Positions 1 to 5,794 of a stretch of 5,794 bases of DNA are shown piece by piece. The stretch's first letter is position 1. Each line of letters begins with the position of its first letter. The DNA is from Planctomycetota bacterium (GTDB lineage Bacteria > Planctomycetota > Planctomycetia > Pirellulales > Thermoguttaceae): positions 1-5,794 of the forward strand of contig JAEWUR010000696.1 in NCBI GenBank assembly GCA_023397045.1. The letters run 5' to 3'. The notes under the pieces were generated by a model. It saw nothing but the letters and a program-made list of their open reading frames with translations, was not told the origin of the DNA and did not search any database. The position numbers and the translations under genes are program-made.

Positions 1-855
1 GCCGTCCAGGCCGGGGCACAAGATTATCTGGTCAAAGGGCAGGTGAACGACCACCTGCTGGTCCGTTCGATCCGATATGCGATCGAGCGCGGCCGGCGGC
101 ATCGCGCCGAAGAGGTCATGCGCGACACGAACGAAGAGTTTCGCGCGGCCAGCGAGATCCAGCAACGTTTGTATCCGTCGCAGGCGCCGAATCTGCCCGG
201 CTTCGACATAGCGGGGGCGTTGTTTCCGGCCAAGGCCACGGCCGGCGATTATTTCGACTATATCCCGATGTTGGACGATTGCCTTGGACTGGTCGTGGGC
301 GATGTCAGCAGCCACGGCATGGGGCCGGCGTTGTTGATGTCGGAAACGCGAGCCTGTCTTCGCACCTTGACGCAGATTCACTCGGATGTCGGCGAGATCC
401 TCACTCGGGCGAATCGAGTGCTGGCCGCCGACACGAACGATTTTCATTTCGTCACGCTGGCCATGATTCGACTCGATCCGCGCGACCGCTCGATGGTCTA
501 TGCCAGCGCCGGCCAGCGCGGCTATCTGTTGCATGCCGACCTTGAAGCGACGATTTTGGATAGCACGAGCCTGCCGCTTGGCGTTCGGCCTGACACGGTC
601 GTGCCGACAGCGCCTCCGATGGTTCTGAAGCCGGGCGAATTGCTGACATTCTTTACCGATGGCGTTCCCGAGGCTGAATCGCCGGGCCGCGTTCGGTTTG
701 GCGTCGCCCGGGCTCTGCAAACGATCCGTGCGGAACGTGATCGTTCGGCTGCCGAGATTGTCAAAACCCTCCACGAGGAGGTGAAGGGGTTCTGCCGAAA
801 CCAACCGCCCGCGGATGACATCACCATCATGATCGCGAAGGTGACCGGCGATTGA
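1..855 (+). CDS. Response regulator fused to SpoIIE/PP2C-type serine phosphatase (5' partial)
   Basis: The reading frame is open from the first base, so the gene begins upstream; the GTG at 43 is internal. Of the 284 visible residues, 1-30 match the end of a receiver domain, with the AGAQDYLVKG signature whose Lys12 corresponds to the conserved REC lysine. A charged helical linker (about 26-55) leads into a RsbU/SpoIIE-like phosphatase domain to the end. Its metal-site motifs are GDYFD (83-87), GDVSSHGMG (100-108), FTDG (218-221) and ADDIT (271-275). Proteins of this architecture dephosphorylate an anti-anti-sigma or similar STAS partner when the receiver is phosphorylated, usually in the cytoplasm; no such partner lies in the window. 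The motif normally written NAGH is ASAGQ here (about 169-173), with Gln replacing a conserved but non-ligand His. The phospho-acceptor Asp is not visible. The family assignment is secure; the target is unknown. Confidence 0.93.
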   Translation, partial: AVQAGAQDYLVKGQVNDHLLVRSIRYAIERGRRHRAEEVMRDTNEEFRAASEIQQRLYPSQAPNLPGFDIAGALFPAKATAGDYFDYIPMLDDCLGLVVGDVSSHGMGPALLMSETRACLRTLTQIHSDVGEILTRANRVLAADTNDFHFVTLAMIRLDPRDRSMVYASAGQRGYLLHADLEATILDSTSLPLGVRPDTVVPTAPPMVLKPGELLTFFTDGVPEAESPGRVRFGVARALQTIRAERDRSAAEIVKTLHEEVKGFCRNQPPADDITIMIAKVTGD

Positions 856-922
856 GCGTGGCGGGCGACTCATGGACCGTCGGCAAGGCGGCTCGATCCC
901 CTCGGCGAGTCCCTGACTCCTC

Positions 923-950
923 TTGCACTTCCCCCGGAACGCGGTAGACT
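923..950 (+). promoter_or_regulatory. Candidate sigma-70-like promoter for the exported-protein pair
   Basis: TTGCAC (923-928) and TAGACT (945-950) are separated by 16 bases. TAGACT matches the -10 consensus at four of six positions; TTGCAC keeps the leading TTG of the -35 consensus. Transcription would start near 957, leaving a leader of about 35 bases before the ATG at 991. It sits in the only spacer upstream of the two coupled genes. This is pattern matching only. Confidence 0.45.
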
Positions 951-990
951 GATGCGCAACCGGAGGGAACCGATCGGAAAGGATTCTGGC

Positions 991-1560
991 ATGATGAAGA
1001 CACTCCTGGGCGTGGCCGCCGTCCTTGGCGGCCTCTGTTGGCCGGGCTGGGTGGCCGCGGAAGAAGCAGCCGAGAAACCGAAGTCGAACGAGCTTGACCG
1101 GTTCGCCCGAGCCATCGATGCGGTCGTCAAGCAATACTATCCCGAGGCCACGATTTCGGTCACCTATGACAAGGAGCTCAAGGCCGACAAGATCCATTTC
1201 CAATACAACACGCAAATCATCTTGATGCGGTTCCAGAACAAGGATGGATCGTGGCAGGAGCCGCGCAAGGTCATTGGGCCTTATGTTGGCGGCATCTGGT
1301 GCGACATCGTGTTGGAGAAAGGCCGTTACGACGGCGACACCGAAGGCGCCGAGCAGGGCGCCACCCAGGCCGGGTCGGAGTTTTATAGCTACCTGGTCAC
1401 ACCGTATTCGAAGCAGCAAGACCGTCACATCGCGGCGAAGCTTCGTTACCCCGGCGGCACTCCGCCCGCGTTTTTGCGGGAGTTTTCCGAAATGATGAAG
1501 AGCTTCGAGCAATATGTCGCCGCGCCCGACGAGCAGAAAAAAGCAGGAACCGAAGAATGA
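991..1560 (+). CDS. Exported protein of unknown function
   Basis: I do not recognise this family. The product is 189 aa from the ATG at 991, preferred over the in-frame ATG at 952. It has a GGAAAGGA ribosome binding site at 976-983, and its N-terminus is a clean signal peptide: Lys3, a hydrophobic core over 5-20, and a VAA cleavage site after Ala23. The earlier start would add 13 charged residues and lie on top of the putative transcription start. The mature part has a helix-like segment (about 34-50), a beta-rich stretch with many aromatic residues (about 52-110), a single Cys104, a Gly/Glu-rich loop (111-129) and a charged C-terminal helix (about 158-176). No lipobox, later membrane segment or catalytic motif is evident. 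The stop codon overlaps the next gene's ATG in an ATGA, implying translational coupling to the TPR protein and a shared extracytoplasmic role. The function is open. Confidence 0.85.
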   Translation: MMKTLLGVAAVLGGLCWPGWVAAEEAAEKPKSNELDRFARAIDAVVKQYYPEATISVTYDKELKADKIHFQYNTQIILMRFQNKDGSWQEPRKVIGPYVGGIWCDIVLEKGRYDGDTEGAEQGATQAGSEFYSYLVTPYSKQQDRHIAAKLRYPGGTPPAFLREFSEMMKSFEQYVAAPDEQKKAGTEE

Positions 1561-3251
1561 CGACATTGACGACATTGTGGAACCGACCGTTGTGGATTGC
1601 GGGAATCGTGCTGGCCGTTTGTGCGGGAACATCGCCGGCCCAGACGCCGCGGATGCGTCCGCCGCTGGGGCTTCGCGCGTTGGATCGCGAGAAGGATAAG
1701 ATCGACGAGACGGAGAAGATCTTCGATGCGGCGCATGATGGCGGCGAAGACGTGGACGAGAAGACGCCGGCCGCCGAATCGTACAAAAAGGGCGTCGCCG
1801 CGATGGACAACGGCGAGACGGACGCCGCGCTGGCGTTGCTGAGCCGTGCCATCGAGTTGGATCCGAAATATGCCCCGGCCTACTGCGACCGCGGCCTGGT
1901 CTATACGCTCAAGGGCCAATTGGACAAGGCGATTACCGACCTGACCACCGCGATTCGCCTGGCCCCGAACGGCGGCCGATCGTATTTCAACCGCGGCTTC
2001 GCCTACTTCAACCACGGTGAATATGAGAAGGCCGTGGCCGACTATACCGAGGCCATTCGCCTTCATCCCGGCTATGCCGAGGCCTATCGCGACCGCGGCT
2101 ATGTGCGCGTGATGCAGGGCGATTTGGGGCGTGCGCTGGCCGACCTCAATCTGGCCATCCGGCTTGCGCCCGAGGATTCGGCCGCCTACGTGAGTCGCGC
2201 GAAGGCCTACTACAACATGGGCGATTGGCAACAGGCCGTCGCCGACTACGGCCGATCGATCGAGCTCGAGCCCGACAACGCCGCGGTTTGGTGCGATCGA
2301 GGCAACGCCCGGGTGATGGCCGGAAACTATGACGGCGCACTGGCCGATCTCGAACAGGCGATCAAATTGCAGCCCGACGAACTTCTGAACCGGTTCACGC
2401 GCGGTTTCGCCTATCGCAAGAAGGGCGATCTGGACAAAGCCACGGCCGATTTCGACGAGGTGCTGCGCGGCGATGCGGAGTTCGGCGAGGCCTATCGCGA
2501 GCGAGGTTTGTGTCTGGCGATCAAGGGCGAACTCGACAAGGCCTTGACCGATTTGAACAAGGCGATCGAGCTTGTGCCCGACGATTACGAGGCGATCCGA
2601 TGCCGGGGTTACGTCTATGCGTTGCAGGGCGATGTGGACAAGGCGATTGCCGAGTATAACAAGGCGATCGAGTTGGATTCGGCGTTCATCGAGGCGTATT
2701 TCAACCGAGCGATGGCCTATATGGCCAAAGGCGATCTCGACAAGGCGTTGGCCGATTATAAGGAAGTTATCCGGCTCGATCCTCGTCCGGCCGACGTTTA
2801 CAAGGATTGGGGGCGGGCGGAAGAAAAGGCCGATCGCGTGAAGGCGGTCGATCAGTTGGAAGACGCGCTCGAAAAAGCCAAGCCCGAGGCTTTGAAGCAT
2901 TCGCAAGAAGGCGCCGACTTGCACAAAAAAGACGAGTTGGACAAGGCGGTCGAGGAATATGGCAAGGCCGTCGAATTGTATCCGAGATACACCGAGGTCT
3001 ATTATAATCGCGGGCTGGCGCAGCGCAAACTGAACCGCCTTAGCAAGGCCGTGGCCGACTATTCGCAAGCCATCCGGCTCGATCCGAAGTACGTGGCCGC
3101 CTATGCAAACCGCGGCTTCGTGTACTACAAACTCGGCTCGCTCGATCGGGCTCTGGCCGACTTCGACAAGATCCTCGAATTGGATCCGGACAACGTCGAC
3201 GCCAAAAAGAGCCGCGAGATTATTCTCAAGGTCCAGAGTCCCGCCGAGTGA
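1557..3251 (+). CDS. Exported tetratricopeptide-repeat protein (14 TPR units)
   Basis: This 564-aa product is a TPR scaffold, a fold that binds peptides or proteins and has no enzymatic activity of its own. Residues 1-28 form a signal peptide (Arg10, hydrophobic 12-24, SPA cleavage site after Ala28). An acidic, charged linker runs over about 29-71. Fourteen TPR units follow without gaps: ten of exactly 34 aa (72-411), a degenerate 33-aa unit (412-444) lacking the usual small and aromatic positions, and three more of 34 aa (445-546). An 18-aa tail resembles half a unit. Typical units show the pattern AxAYxxRGxxY, GxxDKA, ADYxxAIxLDP. The ATG overlaps the previous stop codon, and AGGA at 1545-1548 gives 8-base spacing. 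A C at residue 22 lies in LAVC, a poor lipobox, so a soluble periplasmic product is favoured over a lipoprotein. The partner is unknown; the coupled upstream protein is a candidate. Confidence 0.94.
   Translation: MTTLTTLWNRPLWIAGIVLAVCAGTSPAQTPRMRPPLGLRALDREKDKIDETEKIFDAAHDGGEDVDEKTPAAESYKKGVAAMDNGETDAALALLSRAIELDPKYAPAYCDRGLVYTLKGQLDKAITDLTTAIRLAPNGGRSYFNRGFAYFNHGEYEKAVADYTEAIRLHPGYAEAYRDRGYVRVMQGDLGRALADLNLAIRLAPEDSAAYVSRAKAYYNMGDWQQAVADYGRSIELEPDNAAVWCDRGNARVMAGNYDGALADLEQAIKLQPDELLNRFTRGFAYRKKGDLDKATADFDEVLRGDAEFGEAYRERGLCLAIKGELDKALTDLNKAIELVPDDYEAIRCRGYVYALQGDVDKAIAEYNKAIELDSAFIEAYFNRAMAYMAKGDLDKALADYKEVIRLDPRPADVYKDWGRAEEKADRVKAVDQLEDALEKAKPEALKHSQEGADLHKKDELDKAVEEYGKAVELYPRYTEVYYNRGLAQRKLNRLSKAVADYSQAIRLDPKYVAAYANRGFVYYKLGSLDRALADFDKILELDPDNVDAKKSREIILKVQSPAE
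1770..3194 (+). repeat. In-gene 102-bp-period coding repeat (TPR array)
   Basis: The coding sequence has a 102-base period matching the 34-residue TPR units, with one unit of 99 bases at 2790-2888. Similarity is strong at protein level, with recurrent GACAAGGC and GCCGACTA words, but units differ widely in DNA sequence. The array is therefore old rather than a recent amplification. Confidence 0.85.
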
Positions 3252-3282
3252 CAACGGGTTGCGCAACCGACGCGCACGGCCG

Positions 3283-3308
3283 GAAATAGCTGAACGCGGG
3301 CTGATTTC
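3283..3308. terminator. Weak hairpin in the convergent intergenic spacer
   Basis: The 70-base gap between the two convergent stop codons holds an imperfect stem: GAAATAGC (3283-3290) pairs with GCTGATTTC (3300-3308), with one bulged G and a 9-base loop. A 12-base palindrome, GGTTGCGCAACC (3257-3268), lies just before it. Neither has a run of T after it, so intrinsic termination is uncertain; a bidirectional role is suggested mainly by position. Confidence 0.25.
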
Positions 3309-3321
3309 ACAGCCTTGATTT

Positions 3322-4518
3322 CTACAGGTTACCGGCCAATCGCACGTAGTCCGGCATGGGTCCGACGAGTGGGCGGAGGTATTCGAGGCACGCCGGCGTC
3401 ACGCCATTGCCCTGGGCATTGATGTATTCGTCGGGCATCGGTTTCGCGCCCAGTGCGACGTCGGCCAGCGGGGCCGTGCCCAGCGACCAGCGATAGGGTT
3501 CGTTCGAATCGCGGACGATGCTGACCATCACGCCGGATTGTCCATCGACGGCCAATTCGACCGCTCGGCGACCGCAGGCGTAGGCCTCTTCGACATCGCC
3601 GGGCACGGTGCGATCGGCCGCGCACATCTGGAGCGATTCGCACACCTGGAACTCCCCACGCCATCCGAACTCGGCGTTGATCATGCGGTGCAGCATCATG
3701 GCGGCGCTCGATCCGCCCATTGCGCCGAACTCGACGTTGGCGAACTTGTCGGTCGTCTGCGAAGCGCTGATCGGCGTGCCGTCGGCATAGCAGACGCCTT
3801 CGCCGCAAACGACGCTGCACCAGCCGTAGCGCTCGTGACAGCGTTTGACGTCGGCCAGGAATTGCCGGCGGTCGAACGCCCGTTCGGGCATCAGAATAAT
3901 GTGCGGGGCGTCGTCTTCGGCGGTCCGGGCCATTGCAGCGGCCGCCGGCAGCCAACCGGCCGATCGGCCGACCGTCTGGAAGATCACGTATTGGTCGACG
4001 TAGCGCATATCCCGGGCCAACATGCCGGCCTGTCGGACCGAAAGGGCCACGTATCGGGCGGCGCTTCCGAAGCCGGGCGTGTGGTCGGTGCCCCAAAGGT
4101 CGTTGTCGACCGTCTTTGGCACGCCGACGCCGATCAGGTCATACCCCTGCGAGCGGCAATACTTCTCGACGCGATGGATGGTGTCCATCGTGTCGTTTCC
4201 GCCGATGAGGAAATAGTAACGGATGTTGTGCTGCTTGAGCATTTCGAGGATTTTGGGGAAGTCGTCATCCTTGACTTTGTGCCGGCAACTGCCCAAGGCC
4301 GAACTCGGCGTCGAGCGGAGTCCCTCGATGACGGCCGGTTGTTGGCGGCCGAGGTCGATCACGTCGCCGCGCATGAATCCCTCGATGCCGAAACGCATGC
4401 CGAGCGTTTTTTCGATCGCCTTTTGCGCAAGGCATTGCTGAATGATTCCGCAAAGGCTGGCGTTAATGACGCTGGTGGGTCCGCCGCTTTGTCCGATGAT
4501 GGCATTGCCTTGAAGCAT
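3322..4518 (-). CDS. Phosphofructokinase, probably pyrophosphate-dependent (EC 2.7.1.90)
   Basis: The 398-aa product belongs to the PfkA-type phosphofructokinases, which interconvert fructose 6-phosphate and fructose 1,6-bisphosphate in cytoplasmic glycolysis. The motifs run in order: GQSGGPTSVINAS at 9-21, IGGNDTMDT at 105-113, PKTVDND at 134-140 with Asp138 as the catalytic base, VGRSAGW at 183-189, MPER at 210-213, GEG at 239-241, and DRTVPGDVEEA at 302-312. Donor choice in this family depends on two positions, Gly104 and Gly124 in E. coli PfkA; here they are Asp109 and Lys135, the pair found in PPi-using enzymes. Such enzymes run reversibly and spare ATP. The residue before Asp109 is Asn108 where many relatives have Asp, as I recall for the TM0289-like branch. 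The ATG at 4518 has GGAG at 4531-4528, nine bases upstream. It is separated from the upstream gene by 90 bases, so may be expressed alone. Confidence 0.9.
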   Translation of the reverse strand: MLQGNAIIGQSGGPTSVINASLCGIIQQCLAQKAIEKTLGMRFGIEGFMRGDVIDLGRQQPAVIEGLRSTPSSALGSCRHKVKDDDFPKILEMLKQHNIRYYFLIGGNDTMDTIHRVEKYCRSQGYDLIGVGVPKTVDNDLWGTDHTPGFGSAARYVALSVRQAGMLARDMRYVDQYVIFQTVGRSAGWLPAAAAMARTAEDDAPHIILMPERAFDRRQFLADVKRCHERYGWCSVVCGEGVCYADGTPISASQTTDKFANVEFGAMGGSSAAMMLHRMINAEFGWRGEFQVCESLQMCAADRTVPGDVEEAYACGRRAVELAVDGQSGVMVSIVRDSNEPYRWSLGTAPLADVALGAKPMPDEYINAQGNGVTPACLEYLRPLVGPMPDYVRLAGNL

Positions 4519-4568
4519 GGGAAAAATCTCCGAGTTGGTAGAATTATTCGAGTGTTTTTATTTTTCAT
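4519..4568 (-). promoter_or_regulatory. AT-rich leader and ribosome binding site of the phosphofructokinase
   Basis: In this GC-rich window the stretch before the kinase start is strikingly AT-rich. On the - strand it carries AATAAT (4548-4543), five of six matches to a -10 box, then GGAG (4531-4528). No good -35 hexamer lies at the right spacing; ATGAAA at 4568-4563 would be only 14 bases away. A promoter here is plausible but not demonstrated. Confidence 0.3.
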
Positions 4569-4585
4569 GGTCCGCGAGGCGGACC
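4569..4585. repeat. Perfect 7-bp-stem palindrome, possibly REP-like
   Basis: GGTCCGC (4569-4575) and GCGGACC (4579-4585) form a perfect inverted repeat around a GAG loop, 23 bases beyond the amidotransferase-like gene's stop codon. The next bases on the transcribed - strand are A-rich, not T-rich, so it is a poor intrinsic terminator. From memory, similar GTAGGGTCCGC..GCGGACC hairpins recur between genes in planctomycete genomes; that is unverified here, and only one copy is in this window. Confidence 0.5.
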
Positions 4586-4608
4586 CTACGTGCTTTCCAC
4601 AACAGAAA

Positions 4609-5358
4609 CTAGGTAGGCAGGTTTCCGGCCCAAATCAGGAGGTTGCGAAAGAACTCGACGTACCAGTTGCCGACTTCGACGTCCTCGCCGCCAACATGCT
4701 GCACAACGCGGCGGTCACCCCAATCGACGAACCCGCCGACCCAGTGCGGCGCGACGTCAGTAGCCAAAGCCGCGGTCCGTCCGAGGCCATGTTGTCCGAC
4801 GACCAGCAGGGGCGACGTCGTGCCACGCGAAAACTCATAGTCGGCGACTGTCCGGCAGACCGAAAATTGCACCGAATTGAGCAGCGTCTTCGAATCGTCC
4901 TTCGGCGCGAACTGATTATAACCCCCGATGCCCGGCGGACGATCCCAGGGAAGCCCGGCGAGGATCGGATGGTCGGCCGCCTGTTCGATGAGGCACGGTT
5001 GCGAGCAATTCCGGCGGTCGTCGCTCGATTGCATTGCCACCGGCAGCACGTCAGCCAGCGGCGATTGGTGGTATTCGCCCAACAGCCCAAAATAGCTTTC
5101 CCAACCGCCGAGCATCAACAGGCCTGCGCCTTGCCGAACGCGATCGGCAACGTGATTCATCGCCGCCGCGCTGAAGCGTGCGGCCGGGTAGTCGCTGACG
5201 ACGTACAGGCGGTAGTCGGCCGAAAAGAACGACTCGGGCGGCGGTTCGTTACTGGGGACATGGTCGAACGACAGCCCGGCGTGGAGCATGATCGCGGCCA
5301 GATAACTTGCCGGGCCGGGGATGCCGCCATCGCCGAAGTAGCCGATTTGCGCCGCCAT
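4609..5358 (-). CDS. Glutamine-amidotransferase-fold protein (DUF1355/GATase1-like), cysteine nucleophile absent
   Basis: The 249-aa product resembles the class I amidotransferase-like family often annotated as putative glutamine amidotransferase. Seen in the sequence: an alpha/beta start with IGYFGDGG (5-12), a strand reading YRLYVVSDYP (49-58), AGLLMLGGWESYFG (78-91), DHPILAGLPW (129-138), and LLVVGQHGLGRTAALATD (184-201) before APHWVGGF. The nucleophile-elbow position in LGGWES holds Trp86, and the only cysteines are 118, 122 and 168, so glutamine hydrolysis by the classical triad is unlikely; a binding or structural role is more likely. I chose the ATG at 5358, not the upstream in-frame ATG at 5580, because the deacetylase gene occupies that region and ends in a TGATG overlap here. 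GAGG at 5370-5367 is spaced 8 bases away. No signal peptide is seen. Coupling suggests it works with the deacetylase. Confidence 0.8.
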   Translation of the reverse strand: MAAQIGYFGDGGIPGPASYLAAIMLHAGLSFDHVPSNEPPPESFFSADYRLYVVSDYPAARFSAAAMNHVADRVRQGAGLLMLGGWESYFGLLGEYHQSPLADVLPVAMQSSDDRRNCSQPCLIEQAADHPILAGLPWDRPPGIGGYNQFAPKDDSKTLLNSVQFSVCRTVADYEFSRGTTSPLLVVGQHGLGRTAALATDVAPHWVGGFVDWGDRRVVQHVGGEDVEVGNWYVEFFRNLLIWAGNLPT

Positions 5359-5794
5359 CAGGAGTGCCTCGCAAACAGTGCGTGGTATTGTTGCGGGTTG
5401 TAGAAACGGAACTCCAACTCGCGGAGGTATTCGATCGCGCCGACGTTCCGCTGAATCGAAACGACCGTCTCGATCTGCTCTTGGCTGGCGTAGGCCTTGA
5501 TCGCTTCCAGCTTGGTTTCGAGCATCATCGGCGTGGCGTCGATGCGAATGTTCGGGGGCGAGGGGAAGTCGCAATAGCACGCGAATTCGTAGACCTTGGG
5601 AACTTCGAGAATCGGCGTGCCCAGCTCGGGCCAGATGTTGCCCTGGGCGTGGAACAGGCTGATGAGCGCCTCTTCGTGGACGATTCGATGGTCGGGATGC
5701 AGGTCGGTGCTGGTCGGCAGGAACACGCGATTCGGCCGCACCTGACGCAGGGCGTAAGTGACGGCGTTTTGCATGCCGCCGGCCCCTTCAATCT
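5358..5794 (-). CDS. LmbE/PIG-L family deacetylase (N-terminal part outside window)
   Basis: The frame runs open to the window edge, and the ATG at 5774 is internal: six further codons (IEGAGG) continue upstream. The visible 144 residues are the C-terminal part of a zinc-dependent LmbE/PIG-L-type N-acetylglucosaminyl deacetylase, a family that removes acetyl groups from sugar amides such as GlcNAc conjugates. The key evidence is RVFLPTSTDLHPDHRIVHEE (visible residues 22-41). Its HPDH at 32-35 is the second conserved motif and supplies a zinc-binding histidine. The first motif (HPDD), expected near the N-terminus, lies outside the window, so catalytic competence cannot be judged. The tail has a helical segment LEAIKAYASQEQ and ends RFYNPQQYHALFARHS. 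The stop codon overlaps the next gene's ATG by one base. The substrate is unknown. Confidence 0.87.
   Translation of the reverse strand, partial: IEGAGGMQNAVTYALRQVRPNRVFLPTSTDLHPDHRIVHEEALISLFHAQGNIWPELGTPILEVPKVYEFACYCDFPSPPNIRIDATPMMLETKLEAIKAYASQEQIETVVSIQRNVGAIEYLRELEFRFYNPQQYHALFARHS

Noticed and set aside
43..855. Starting the phosphatase gene at the GTG at 43
   Set aside because: The codons before it encode the conserved end of a receiver domain (AGAQDYLVKG), so the gene continues beyond the window edge.
856..922. A terminator after the phosphatase gene
   Set aside because: I found only short imperfect complementary stretches (GACTC..GAGTC with a long loop) and no T run.
1620..1625. 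A lipoprotein lipobox in the TPR protein (LAVC)
   Set aside because: Val at the -1 position is atypical, and a good signal peptidase I site (SPA) follows.
1446..3266. A 606-codon open frame on the - strand, antisense to the TPR gene
   Set aside because: Its repeats simply mirror the 102-base TPR period, and it runs back into the 189-aa gene. The + strand product has a signal peptide, ribosome binding site and clear TPR units. The lack of stops follows from GC-rich codon use.
3538..5403. A 621-codon open frame on the + strand across the phosphofructokinase and amidotransferase-like genes
   Set aside because: It is antisense to two well-recognised products and spans their spacer, including the palindrome. 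Its translation shows no family motif.
5359..5580. A 74-codon N-terminal extension of the amidotransferase-like protein
   Set aside because: This region encodes the deacetylase in another frame. The extension is Arg/Pro-rich without fold features, and the ATG at 5358 has a ribosome binding site.

Overview
The window is GC-rich, densely coded DNA holding six protein genes and no RNA gene, CRISPR array or mobile element that I can see. The gene set suggests a planctomycete-type bacterium: a response regulator fused to a SpoIIE-type phosphatase, a secreted TPR protein, a PPi-type phosphofructokinase, and a LmbE-family deacetylase overlapping a DUF1355-like amidotransferase-fold protein. A TTGCAC-N16-TAGACT promoter-like element fits too. 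This taxonomic reading is an inference from gene content and style; no marker gene is present.

Left half, + strand. The window opens inside a gene whose visible part is the tail of a receiver (REC) domain, a helical linker and a complete PP2C/SpoIIE-type serine phosphatase domain (1-855). After a 135-bp spacer with a plausible promoter come two genes joined by an ATGA overlap. The first encodes an unrecognised 189-aa exported protein (991-1560). The second encodes a 564-aa exported protein built almost entirely of 14 TPR units (1557-3251). They probably form one transcript and are translationally coupled, so they may act together outside the cytoplasm.

Right half, - strand, convergent with the left half across a 70-bp spacer. 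In transcription order it carries the C-terminal part of a LmbE/PIG-L family deacetylase (5794-5358), a 249-aa amidotransferase-fold protein lacking the usual nucleophile cysteine (5358-4609, TGATG overlap with the deacetylase), and a phosphofructokinase (4518-3322). The kinase carries the Asp and Lys residues that mark pyrophosphate as phosphoryl donor. The 90-bp spacer before it holds a perfect 7-bp-stem palindrome that resembles a dispersed intergenic repeat, then an AT-rich leader with a good Shine-Dalgarno site. The kinase is therefore probably its own unit.

Most of the window is ordinary chromosomal content. The items most worth a second look are the coupled pair of exported proteins of unknown role, the PPi-specificity signature with an Asp-to-Asn change in the kinase, the cysteine-less amidotransferase-like partner of the deacetylase, and the palindrome. 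I found no convincing evidence of a wholly new system.
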